Assembly: GCA_029532625.1 (NCBI GenBank)
Contig: JARFXM010000009.1
Coordinates: 1,426,001-1,490,000, forward strand
DNA length: 64,000 bases
Direction of reading: 5' to 3'
Source: Lomentospora prolificans
Taxonomy: Eukaryota > Ascomycota > Sordariomycetes > Microascales > Microascaceae
The translations under genes and the position numbers were made by a program. How positions within the stretch are numbered: position 1 is the stretch's first letter; every line of letters begins with the position of its first letter. Below, one piece after another: positions 15,101 through 25,350 of this stretch. A model generated the notes under the pieces. That model saw nothing but the letters and a program-made list of their open reading frames with translations. It was not told the origin of the DNA and made no database searches.

Positions 15101-15359
15101 ATCCATGTCCTCCTCCCCTCAGTTCTAAGGATATCAAGTTTTAACATGTCTCCAAACGTATACACACATCCGAAAATATACGTAAAGCCACTCCGAAATG
15201 GATCCTTGTCCCACGAGGATCTCATATTCCCATCAGTACATGCAAATCATAAGCTTGTCGTGTTGGGCAGCTTCTAAAAAAAACGAAGCCCATTTCGAAA
15301 CAGGAAGCACTTTCCCAATCCAAATCCCCATCGTCTAATGTTTCTCCCGTAGTCTAGTT

Positions 15360-16449
15360 TCATTTATTGTGCCAGAGCAAGGTCCTCAGCGAATCCCAAT
15401 GGTTCGAATCCACGTAGATGTAGTTCATGCTTCCCCTCAAGCTCGACTGGAGGTCCTCGGGGTGCCACCTGAAGAGGTACATGACCATGGCCCAGGAGAG
15501 AGAGGCAAAGGCAGGCCAGGCGTGGTGGCTAATTTTGGAGCTGAGGGGCTCCTTGGAGACGACGGGGAGGCCGATGCCGGGCTTGACGGCGAGGCGGGCG
15601 AGGGCGAGGGCGACGCGCGCAAAGACGTAGATGACGATCTGTTGGTTGACCGACGGGATCTTGCCAGTGCGCTTGGAGCGGCGGCCAAAGACGAAGTAGC
15701 CTCCCATAAGGCCGGCGATGAAGGTATCGTAGGGGCCTTGGCGAGCGGGAGAGTTAGTTCCACCTCGACCCAAGCGCGCAAGACGTAGCGGGCGGAGGAG
15801 AGTGGGAGTTGGGGGGAAAGGACAACAAGAAGAGACTTACCTTCTTTGCCCGGGGTGGGGCCGAAGCGCTTCAGTACCATCATGGTGAGCTTGTAGATGG
15901 TGGCGAACGAGGCCAGGTTCTTGGCGTGGGTTTTCGTGGCTCGCAGAACCAGCGAGAGCTTGTGCCTGAAGCTGTATCCCAAAACAACCGCGCCGGTTAG
16001 CTTCCAAGACAACCGTGAGCGGCGATGCAGCCGGGGTTTCGGATGCGCGAAGAGGGGCGACTTACGTTCCAGACCGGAACAAAAAGATCATGCTAGATTC
16101 GATCCCGCAGCGTTAGCGACCGTTTCCTCGTTCCCATCATACAGAAGCTCCCTTTCCCGTCAATGGGCAAGGAACCTCGGCAACCATGAAGCATGTTCCT
16201 TACACAAGCGCATGCGGAAAGCGCACTTTGGTTCCGTATACCGCGCCATTGCGGGCTCCCTTGACGATGCTCAAGAGATCTTGGTATCGCGGGTCGAGGA
16301 CGACGCGCTCAATGGCGGACTGCGCATGGGGCGGTAGACTAGGTTAGCATGTGAATCGATGCGACACGGCGGCCCCTCTCAGGGATTCCGCGCGTTTGGA
16401 AAGGAAAGGGAAGTGGGATTTTTACCTTGAGCGCTTCGAGGCTGGACAT
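15360..16449 (-). CDS. peroxisomal membrane protein 4 (PXMP4/PMP24-like, Tim17 family)
   Basis: Predicted 224-residue integral membrane protein of the Tim17/Tim22/Tim23/Pmp24 superfamily, resembling animal PXMP4, which sits in the peroxisomal membrane; its biochemical role is not established. Five exons join in frame: 16426-16449, 16204-16319, 16066-16092, 15841-15971 and 15360-15736. Family hallmarks are visible in order: a short N-terminal helix, KGARNGAVYGTKVRFPHALV, an FLFRSG segment, a central ATKTHAKNLA segment, glycine-rich GPYDTFIAGLMGGYFVFG, and the closing SSMNYIYVDSN motif. Length is close to the human protein (about 212 residues). The start gives MSSLEALK, immediately followed by a GTAAAA donor. 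The small 27-nt third exon makes the gene easy to misannotate as separate open frames. Confidence 0.93.
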
Positions 16450-18107
16450 GTTTTCGACTGGAGTTTAATTTTTTCTTTTTTCTCCTTTTTGGCCCCGGGG
16501 AACAAAAGGTTGGTGTTCCTGAGAAGCTGGGGAAGAAATCTGGGGTTGTGGGGATTTAGAGGTTTGGCGCCGAGGGAAGGAAGGGAAGGGATAGTAGGAA
16601 AGGGCAGAGAATGATGATGTCCGGGGGTTTGCAGACGGATCGTCTATGACGGCATCTGGAACCTCGGATGCACGACGGAGAACCACCTGCTGCGGCAACG
16701 GACGCGGCTTGTGCCCAGCAGCAAATAATAGTCTAGGGGGCGGGATGGAACAGGAAGGGGTATCAAGGAGAAGAAAGGAAAATAAAAAATAACAAACAAA
16801 AAAGGAAAGAGAAAAAAAAGAGATCGAGAAAGGCAACAAAATGTGCCTCGGGTGTAGTGTAGTAAAGACCACGGGCGTCCTAGTAATAGCCAGCAAAGAC
16901 AAGGAAGGGAGCGTCGATGAGCGAATTCCTAGTAATAATGGATGCTGGCTCGAGGCGGCCTTTTTGCTGGAGCTCGGCTTAAAAGAATTCCCCATGCAGC
17001 CGGCTGGGCGAATTGTATTAGTATTGTATTAGGCCGGCGCTGGCAAATGTACGAAGTAGCCAGCCAGCCAGCACCCCGCCAGCTGAGGTGGTCTTCTTTA
17101 CTGGTTGATCCGTCTGGTCTGTCCAGTCCAAGCCGCCGCCTCAGGTGCTGTTGGCCAGCCTGGCGCTCAGGACTTGTGCTGGCCACGCCTGGAAACAGCT
17201 CCCCAGCTCCGGGGTACAATGTAAATGCGGACAAGTACCATTCTGCACCAGTGTCACTTTTGACATGTGACTGGGGGAGCCGCCGCCACTCCGCATCGCT
17301 TGATCTCGGTAATTGCAAAGCCCCGCGTTTTTCTCTTGATTGACCGGATCAACATCAATACGGGGACAACATGGAACTGGAGCTCTGGCTCTGGCCGAAC
17401 ACGCAGCTCAGTCCTATGACGAGAATAATTCATTTCTAATATAAATTTATATCATCTGGTATTGTAACTGCCTTGCCTCCTATAGATTCTTCATATGCTT
17501 GCCCCCCTTGACTAGACCTGCGCTGGGCCAACCCGCATTTCGAAGTGTTTCCCCCTTACCCCCGACTTTGCCATATGCTGGAAAGGCCCCTGACAGCAAT
17601 GCAACGATTCAAGTTGGACCTCGGCGCAGGCCAAGTGACAACACCCTCTGGTCTGCGGTAGCTAATTTCGGACGCGAACATCCTTATGCATTCCCCGCGC
17701 TTTCCCAAGACGAGAAGTGACCAACCAAGAATGGGATGCCATGCCACGAACTAAACAAGATCCATCGAAGATGGGCAGCAGCACCTGAGGCAACCCCAAC
17801 CCACATTCTTCCCCTTCCCCAGCCCGCCACGCATGTAACATGTAACCAAGCACACCACACTTGCCAAGTTCACAGAGCGTGAATGTTCCACTGTTCTGCG
17901 CCGCTCATTGGAACCTCCTTGGCCACACGGCGTCGGTCCTAACGACACATGGTTCATCTCCTTCGCTATGTGTCGTTAAATGGCAGGGTCAACTAACCCC
18001 CCCTTTTGGTTTTCTTTCCGAGCAACTCCCAAACGCCAGACGATGCATATGGTAAGATAAAATTGAAGCACATTCCCAACCTTTTTGCAGTTCGCCACCA
18101 ACATCCA
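16450..18107. other. intergenic region between PXMP4-like gene and NSA2
   Basis: Holds the promoter of the PXMP4-like gene (right of 16449) and the 3' region of NSA2. Short open frames here are compositionally biased and without motifs. A (GCCA)n-like stretch, GTAGCCAGCCAGCCAGC, lies at 17056-17072. No further gene seen. Confidence 0.55.
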
Positions 18108-19227
18108 TTACACGAGCAACACACTATTTTCATCCCCGTGTTAGACATGTCTAAATAGCCATGGATATTTGGCTGACAAGCGCGGAAAAACTTACGCATT
18201 TACGCAGCCGTCGTTGGACGGGTTGTTGGTGATCTGAGCATACCGACCCCATACAACCTTACCCGACGCTGTCACCAGGCCGAGATCGCTGACGTTGACC
18301 TCGATAACGGTACCCTTGGTGAGGACGCCGAGTTGTGTGTAGAGAGGGTTGTTGGGGTTCTTCTTGACCGAGATGATGGGGAGCTGGACCGTGACGTTGA
18401 GCTCGGGATGCGTGACGTGCGCCTTCTTGTATCGCAGACCCATAGGCCTGATGAAGCGCTCGTACTTGGGGTTCCGTCTTGTGAACTCGGGTCCAACAAA
18501 GGTCTAGAGAAGGATCAGAGATTAGTGTCCGAAAAAAAAAAAAAAGTGAAATCCGATCTGAGGCGGAAACCTACCGGTTGCGTAACAACCCGCTTCCAGC
18601 CCTTCTTGTGCGTCTTCTTGCCAGTCGAAACGACCTTGAACATCTCCTCCTCACTGATACCCTTAACCTTGGGCAACGGCACGCTGAACCTGGCCGCCTT
18701 CTCCGCCCGCTTGTTCTTGATGGCACTGCTCAGCGCCTTGGCAGCAGCAGGATTCTTTTTTTTGAAAAAGAAAGAGACTCGCGTTAGCATACAACCACGG
18801 TCCAATCTACAAACGCCTCTAACGTCTCCGGCGTCGAATTCAGGGCCACCCCAAACATACCGAACGGTCAAGCAGATAGGCAGGAACAGGCGCAGACGGC
18901 TCGTTCTCGCCAGCGGCCTTGACATTCCTCTCCTCGTGCGCCTTGATCTGCTTCTTCATCTGGATCTTCTCCTTGTGCCTCTTCTGCTGGTGCAGCTTGG
19001 CCCTCAGGCCTCTCAGGTTCTGCGCATCCTTGGACGCCTTATGGCCCAGACGCGCGAGGCGCTTGCGCTGACGCTCCTCATGGTCTAGTCGGCGGCCGTA
19101 GCGCTTGACGTGCCTCTCGATGTACTCGTTCTGGGGCTGTGGCGGGGAAAGAAAAAAAGTACGTTAGCAGAAATTCTCAGGTACACAGAAAAATTCAAGG
19201 TTATCAAGGATGGGGAAAATGTACCAT
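18108..19227 (-). CDS. NSA2: ribosome biogenesis protein NSA2
   Basis: Pre-60S assembly factor, the eS8-fold homologue of yeast Nsa2 (TINP1 in human). In yeast it acts in the nucleolus/nucleus and is required for 27S pre-rRNA processing. Five exons: 19225-19227 (the ATG alone), 18861-19136, 18575-18754, 18196-18503 and 18108-18123. They total 783 nt and give 260 residues, against 261 in yeast. The N-terminus [17 protein letters not shown] is diagnostic; a basic arginine/lysine-rich helix follows, then the eS8-like beta domain (residues about 170-260), ending NDGCVNAVLLV. Two odd points: the start codon is its own exon, split from codon 2 by an 88-nt intron, and the last five codons plus stop sit on a 16-nt exon. 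The acceptor of exon 3 follows an A-rich rather than pyrimidine-rich tract. Confidence 0.96.
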
Positions 19228-19589
19228 ATTGACTTATTTACCGACACTGTGATCGTGGAAAGTAGTTGACCTGGTCGGTGAGAAAAGTCTTTTGTAGTTT
19301 TTATGCCGTTGGGAGGTTGGCTCTGGTTGGAGCTATTGAGGGCGGTGATAACGAAGAAAAGAAAAAAATATCCAAGGTGGGATGGATGCCAAGATGTCGC
19401 CCCGGATCCGGAATAAATTTTAATCCGACCGCGATCGATTTTTCCCCAGCAGCGCTCGCAAAGCCGTGACAGACCTCCAAAAATCCAATTCTAAGAACAA
19501 ATACGAATTACACAAAACCTGGGCCGCCGCGCTCCCTTGAATTGAAAAACGGCTCGCCTCAACCCCTTCAAGCCTTCCCATCCGCAACG
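19228..19589. promoter_or_regulatory. divergent promoter NSA2 / bL21m
   Basis: 362-bp spacer between the start codons of NSA2 (leftward) and the mitochondrial ribosomal protein (rightward). Both promoters must lie here, and both genes serve ribosome production (cytosolic assembly and mitochondrial ribosome). No exact shared box was identified by eye. Confidence 0.6.
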
Positions 19590-20213
19590 ATGAGCCGGTC
19601 CCTCCTCCGCTCCATCCTGGAGCTCCGCGCCCCCCTACCGCGCGCAGCCACCACCCCCTTCACGCTGGCGACTCGGACCATCTCCACGACACCGGCGCTC
19701 CTTTCCACCTCCACCTACTCTTCCTCCTCTTCGTCCCCGGCCGCGCCCTCGACTCCTCCCGCCGCAGCTGCCGCGAAACCTCTCTACCCGCCCGAGCAAC
19801 CCGTCCACAAACCCCTCTCCGACTCCGTCCGCTCTCTCCTCCCCGTCCTCGCCGCGCAGCCCGCCCACTACATCACCATCCACATCCACGGCGTCCCCTA
19901 CCTCGTCACTAGGGGTGACCACGTACGCCTCCCATTTCGCATGCCCGGCGTCGTCCCCGGTGACGTCCTGCGCCTCACTCGCGCCAGCGTCCTCGGTAGT
20001 CGCGACTTGACGCTCCGTGGTACTCCATATGTCGACGAGAGACTCTTTGAGTGCAAGGCGACTGTGCTGGGCGTCGAGGCTGAGCCTATGAGGGAGAAGA
20101 CAAAGACAAAGAGGAGGAACAGGAAGACCAAGACCGTCAAGAGCAAGCACAAGTATACTATTCTTTCGATATCGAATTTGAAGATTAATACGCCCGAGGA
20201 GGTTGGCGCGTGA
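19590..20213 (+). CDS. MRPL49: mitochondrial ribosomal protein bL21m
   Basis: Mitochondrial large-subunit protein of the bacterial L21 family (yeast Mrpl49). Intronless, 207 residues. The first 60 or so residues are rich in Arg, Ser, Thr and Ala with almost no acidic residues, as expected for a mitochondrial presequence and disordered linker. The L21 domain covers roughly residues 75-205: AHYITIHIHGVPYLVTRGD, then LPFRMPGVVPGDVLRLTRAS, and the C-terminal basic HKYTILSISNLKI motif. The insertion rich in KTKRRNRKTKT before the last strand is typical of fungal versions. The ATG at 19590 directly precedes SRSLLRSIL and is preferred over an upstream ATG at 19542. It shares a short head-to-head promoter with NSA2. 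Confidence 0.93.
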   Translation: MSRSLLRSILELRAPLPRAATTPFTLATRTISTTPALLSTSTYSSSSSSPAAPSTPPAAAAAKPLYPPEQPVHKPLSDSVRSLLPVLAAQPAHYITIHIHGVPYLVTRGDHVRLPFRMPGVVPGDVLRLTRASVLGSRDLTLRGTPYVDERLFECKATVLGVEAEPMREKTKTKRRNRKTKTVKSKHKYTILSISNLKINTPEEVGA

Positions 20214-21009
20214 GGAAAGTTTTTTTCGGCCGCGAGAGATAATCACCCATGAAGAATTTTGGGAAAGAAGCGAAGGTCTTGCCGCGAATGAAGCTAGACT
20301 GGTGTTGGAGATTGGAATCCCGTATCGAGGTTTCCCTGTACAAAACATGTTTCTTACCATTTCAATGGCTGTACTATTATCAGCACGAGTCGTACGCTAA
20401 ATAGACACCTTCACAACCAATATCATCGAACCCGAAGCTACTATGCCTGCACTCTCTGCTTACACAAAGGAATTCATTAACGTTGGTCAAACGTTGTGGT
20501 GGTGGTGGTGGTGATGAAGAGTTATTAAATGGTGAGCGCGAATCCAAATACTTGTTATTCAAAAAAGAGGGACTATGGGGAATCAAGCAAACAAACACGA
20601 GTGGAAAAAAAACAAGTCTCTAAGCTCAAACACAGAAAGCAGAAAACCTGCCGCCAGGAAAAAAATAAACACCTAGCAGGAAGTCGTGACATGAATTTGG
20701 AAAAAGCGTCCTCGCACCCTTCTACCGCCACCAGAGCCATTAGTCGAGCAAGCCGTATGCGGGCTCCTAACACTACCCTCTGCTCTTGTTTTTTTTGCGA
20801 ACTCCTCTTCCGATAACACCCAAACCGCTTGAGGCAAGGTATAATAATATAGACATCAAAGTGTATAGAACAGTCCGGTCCCGATCGCTCGCTTCAACGG
20901 GGATGATGGGAAGTCGAAATGAAGGGGAGGAAAAATAAAAAAAAAAGAGTCATAAGAATCCCAAACAAGAAAACATATGCTAAACGCGTTAAACTCCGGT
21001 GTTCATCAG
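20214..21009. other. convergent intergenic region bL21m / MPS1
   Basis: Contains the 3' ends of two converging genes. A GGT/GTG trinucleotide-like run lies near 20490-20513. No additional gene seen. Confidence 0.55.
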
Positions 21010-23750
21010 TCATGTCCGATTAGCGTTCATTGCTTTCTTCACGCTCGCCCAGTACGCGGCGGGCCATACGGACAATGTTTCCGCTTCAGTGGGCATCCGC
21101 TCGCGACACCTCGAGACGACGCTCTGAATGATTCGGCCGAGGAGCTCCTCGTCGATTGGCAAAGCTTTCTCGTGCAGCTCTGCCGGGTAGAGGAAGGGGT
21201 CGGTGGGGTGCAAAAGTTCCTCGCACGTGGGTCGAAGGTGTGGCTCTCTGCTGAGACACCTCTTCATGGTTCGGATGAGCGAGGGGGGCACAGGCACACC
21301 CCCCATACCGCGGCCGGGGAAATCGATGGCATAATCCCAGTTAATGATTGCCTGACACCTGGCCATTTGGTTGGCAATATGCGCAAAGGGAGCGAGCCCG
21401 TAGACCATTTGGTAGAGAATGCAGCCGAGGGACCACACATCGCTGGCCTTGCCGAGTTTCATAAGTTTGGGCTGGCCAGGAATCCTGACACCGCGCATAG
21501 CGTTGTAGTCCATGAGCGACTCGGGCGACATGTAGTTCGGCGTACCAATCTGTGTCTCGCGGTGGACGTGGACCGTTTCGTTGGTTTGGATGGCGTTCGC
21601 AATACCAAAGTCGATAAGCTTCAATCGACCCTGGACGAGAACAAAATTTTGCGGCTTCAAGTCTGAATGCACAACGTCATTCTCGTGGACGCCGAGTAGG
21701 CACTCGAGCATCTCCTTCCAGTAGTACCGGACAAATACAGGATCAAAGCGACCCGTGTCCGGAGGCTGCCTCGTCTTCAAGAACTGATTGAAGTCAACCT
21801 CGCCGAGCTCCATAACCTACAAACAACGGTTAGTTACTGACACGCTCCCTCAAACTCCACTAGTATGGGAAGATTTGGGCGCCACGATGGACTTACAAGA
21901 GTGAGAACCTTCTTTTCGTCATTCATTTCATAGTCCAAGAGGCTGATTACCCTCTCGACCTTGGCGAGCGTAGTCAAGAGGTCAATCTCGCTCTTGAAGC
22001 CCCTGATAGTGTTCTCATCGGCGTGCTCAAGAGATACTCGTTTAAGAGCCCACATCTTTCCGTTCTCGGCAGTAACTCGGTAGACCTTGGCACTGCCACC
22101 ACGACCGACTACATCAAGCCTAGTATAGCATTTCCCGTTGACCTTGATGACGTTGCGGCGTTGCTTCACTTGCGTCGTCACAGCGCCGGCTGATGAGGTT
22201 GCCACGTCGACAACTGACATCTTGGGCGGGGGGGGCGCCGGGCGATGGGGAGTGTTGTGGCTGATTGACGAAAGAGGCTTCCTTTCGGGGGATGCCGTCG
22301 CCCTCGGGGCGGGCGCTTCTGTGGGAAGGGGTCGACGAGCAGCCTTGTCCGTGGCAGCAGGGTTTACCGAGGCGGACAACGGCTTGATCTGCCTGATGCT
22401 GAGCGGAATCTCATTTTCTTGGTCATAGGTCGCCGGCATCAAGGGTTGAATGCGGGCGGGTATCCTAGGCTCAGGTGCGGCCTCGGATTCAGGTTCGGGT
22501 TCGGGTGCGGGTGCGGATTGAGGATCCCCCCCCATCGGAGACGGCCTGGCAGAAGATGACATGCGAATATCAGCCATGGATGCGTGCCGACGATGGAGGT
22601 CTTTGGAGCTGACGGGACTTCCAGACGCGAAGTCGGCGTACTTATTATTCGCATAAAAGGAGGAGCCGAGCCCATCTCCAGCTCCGGGAGTAGGCCCCGC
22701 CCTCTGGCTTTCCGGTTCTTGGCTGGAGCCCATGAGCTCGCCTTCACCATTTTCTTCCGCTTCCTCCTCGCTCTGTCGCCTTCGTCCCCTTCGGGCAGGT
22801 CCGCTGAGGAAACTGCCGGGAACTTTGCCTACGCGCTTGATGCGCATAGAACTCTGAAGAGCGAGGTTATCCTCGAGGCGGCCCATGTTGCCTGCTCGCG
22901 AGACACTGCCTAGATGAGCCGAGTTTCGCGCGGCCGTACCGGGCTCTTCTGGCGCTTCGGATTCTCCTTGGAATGCCGACCCAGATGAGGGGATAGATTT
23001 CGCTGATGACACCGCAGACGAGGCCGTTGACCTGCCCTTCGCGGCCGAAGAGCCGCTTGCAATTCTCACAACGCGGGGCTGCTGCGCTGGTGTGTTAACA
23101 TCCGCTGGGAGAGGAACGGCCTTGTTAACATCGGAGGAAGAGGACTTGTCCCGGCTCGGGGGTCGACCACCGGTGGATGGCTTCCTTTGAAGGGAGGGCC
23201 GCGAGTTCGTTGTGGACGACGTAGATCTCCTCTTCATCTGGCTCAGTCCGCTTAAGCTCTTGGGCGTGGTGCTGAGCCGGACTACGCGCTTCCTGACGGG
23301 GCTATTCTCTCGGCTCTTTGCGGGTGAAGTCACACGAGAAGACCTGCCGTGGGTCTCGATGTAAGGTTGGGAGCTCCCAGATCGCAAATGTCTCCTACCC
23401 TCCTCCGGAGGGCCTGACGTAGAAGATGAGAGTGCACTGCGTCTCCTCGTCTTAGGAGGAGACGCCGGTGGGTTGGCGGCCTGCTTGCCCTGAGCCGCGG
23501 GTGCACCATCATCCAACAAAGCCTTGGTTAGTGCGCTGAGCTTCATCGGGACTGGCATTTCGTCATCAGAGCTATCATGCATGGCAGCGTACTGAGACTG
23601 AGTACTGGCAGCCGGCCCCGGGTTCGAGTCATGCCTCCTCAAAGTTCGCGAGGGGGGACGTCGCAAAGAAGCCTGCCTCTGAGAAGTCCTTCTGGTCAAG
23701 GGCGCGGCCTGAGACGACCCCATCGGGGTTGGTGATGCTACTGATGCCAT
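21010..23750 (-). CDS. MPS1: Mps1/TTK-type spindle checkpoint kinase
   Basis: Dual-specificity protein kinase of the Mps1 (TTK, fission yeast Mph1) family, which acts at kinetochores in the spindle assembly checkpoint and, in yeast, in spindle pole body duplication. Two exons (21897-23750 and 21010-21816, 80-nt intron) encode 886 residues. Residues 1 to about 535 are a disordered Ser/Pro/Arg-rich regulatory region, as is usual in the family. The kinase domain follows (about 537-815): glycine loop GRGGSAKVY, catalytic Lys in WALKRVSL, the Mps1-diagnostic HSDLKPQNF loop (HSD instead of HRD), DFG in KLIDFGIAN, activation segment GTPNYMSPES and SDVWSLGCILYQMVYG. All catalytic residues are present, so it should be active. 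The ATG at 23750 opens the frame with MASVASPTP. Confidence 0.95.
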
Positions 23751-24880
23751 TATTTGGCGAGATTTTCGGTTGTCGTTCGGCGTATGTTGATGCTGGGACG
23801 TGTTTCCTCCCCTCGTCTAGTCTTGCGATGGCCGGTGTTGCCGTGGGGAAATTGGCTGGGTACGTCTTGCTGTTAGTATAAAAAATTCGAGGCTACGCGC
23901 CAATTGTGCCCATGATGCGGGCGATATCGTTGAATTGACGACAAAACTTGGGGGGCGCGTGGTGATGTGTGGTGATGAAGGCTGTCGTACGTGTTAGGGG
24001 AGGTGAGATGGGAATTTGGGCTCCGCGTCCAAGACACTATTTGGGCCGTGTGGGCACTGGCCAATCATCGTCAATCAGGTTGCGCGGCAACGGCCCTGGG
24101 AACAACCGTCAAAAAGCCAATTTCCCCTTCTCAGATCGCACCTTCCGCGAATTTGATTGGAGGCATGATCGAGGAATCTGCCGGCCCACTTTTGCAGTGC
24201 TGATGGACGTACCTTGGTACTTCGTACTTTAGTACCGTTCCACATTTAAATTTCTGGCTTTCCACAATTGTACACCAGCCCGCGCAGCGATTCAAAGTGT
24301 TTTAAAAAATTTGTACAGTCAGCACGCTCATCTCCAAGATTTTACCACACACCACTACACCACTACCTTGACATTAACAGCTCTGAGTATCACAACATAT
24401 CCAAGCGAAGGAGCCAGCTGTTTGGCCTTCGCTCTTAAAACACTCTTACAACCTTTGATTCATGTCAGAGGCTGGGTTAATCGGGTCGTCCGGTTTTGTT
24501 CGCCGAGAAGTGATTCTCGAAGCAGCTCTAACAAGCTAGACATAGACATGAGGAGGAGTGGAAACAATCGGCTTAAAACCGGGGCTGCTTCGCTATTAAT
24601 ATCAGTGGGCGAGGCAATGTCACAAAACAGGAGCGACGTTAAGAGTGCTTCTTCGAACTTTTTGTATTGTCAGGTGGTTTGTTTAAATCTCAGGCCATCC
24701 CAGGCCTGTACTTGGCATAACTGCGACTTTGATGTCGAACACAGGCGTCTGCAAGTGCTCGCGACAAGATTTGCCGTACGCACTGAACTATATATAGCCC
24801 GTGCGAACCAAAGTCGAGTCCGAAACCCAAATCCCACGACCGCGGAGACCAAAAAGATTCCTGGCGATTCGTGACTGCGC
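23751..24880. other. intergenic region MPS1 / RPP2
   Basis: Promoter side of MPS1 and 3' side of the P2 gene. Open frames up to 187 codons (24311-24874) look non-coding: no motif and no conserved pattern. A cluster of GTAC palindromes, including GTACC-TT-GGTAC, lies at 24209-24235. Confidence 0.55.
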
Positions 24881-25350
24881 TTAGTCGAAGAGACCGAAGC
24901 CCATGTCCTCGTCGGACTCCTCCTTCTCTGTTGACGGCCGTTAGTAGATTGTCCAACTTTTACTTCTGGCTCCGATGCTGCCACCGTTAACTTACCCTCC
25001 TCCTTGGCCTCCTCCTTGGCCTCCTCGGCAGCGGCACCGCCAGCGGCAGCACCACCAGCGGCAGCACCGCCGGCACCGCCCGAGGGGACGGAAGCGAGCT
25101 TAGTGGAACCCTCAGAAATGAGCTATAAAACAGTTTATTAGTTGATATGCCCCCAAACATGCCATTTTCAGCATAACTAATGGCTCCATACCTCGTTGAT
25201 GTCCTTGCCGTCGAGCTCAGAGAGGAGCTTCTCGACACGGTCGTCGTCAGCCTCAATACCAACGGAAGAGAGGAGCTTTCCGATGTCCTTGGCGCTGGGG
25301 CTGCTGTTGCCACCAATGGTGAGGAGGAGGTAAGCCGCGAGGTGCTTCAT
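24881..25350 (-). CDS. RPP2: 60S acidic ribosomal protein P2
   Basis: Stalk protein P2 of the cytosolic large ribosomal subunit, which dimerises with P1 and recruits translational GTPases. Three exons (25192-25350, 24996-25122, 24881-24927) give 110 residues. Diagnostic features are the N-terminal helical domain starting [15 protein letters not shown], the Gly/Ala-rich hinge (residues about 65-85), an acidic Glu/Lys stretch and the universal C-terminal tail [13 protein letters not shown], which binds elongation factors. The start follows a probable 104-nt intron in the 5' leader (donor at 25475, acceptor at 25372). The gene is divergent from the Zn2Cys6 regulator 1.6 kb to the right. Confidence 0.97.

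Larger units (their letters stand above)
1..15359. other. gene-free left arm, 15.4 kb
   Basis: I see no supportable gene here. Open frames are short (the longest is 233 codons at 8363-9064), lie in all frames on both strands, have mixed low-complexity composition, and show no family motif or chain of frame-consistent GT-AG exons. Base composition looks balanced, so this is not the AT-rich sequence expected of heavily RIP-mutated repeats. No long terminal repeat, inverted terminal repeat, transposase or reverse-transcriptase motif, telomeric TTAGGG array, tRNA or 5S rRNA was noticed. The only clear structures are homopolymer runs (T14 at 2538-2551, T19 at 3867-3885, C13 at 5741-5753, interrupted poly-A at 9150-9188). 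Untranslated RNA genes or very divergent exons cannot be excluded by eye. Confidence 0.6.

Noticed and set aside
18333..19088. 251-codon plus-strand open frame
   Set aside because: Lies antisense to NSA2 exons and introns; a shadow of the real gene.
19635..20360. 241-codon minus-strand open frame
   Set aside because: Antisense to bL21m; its Gly/Arg-rich content mirrors the Ser/Pro-rich sense codons.
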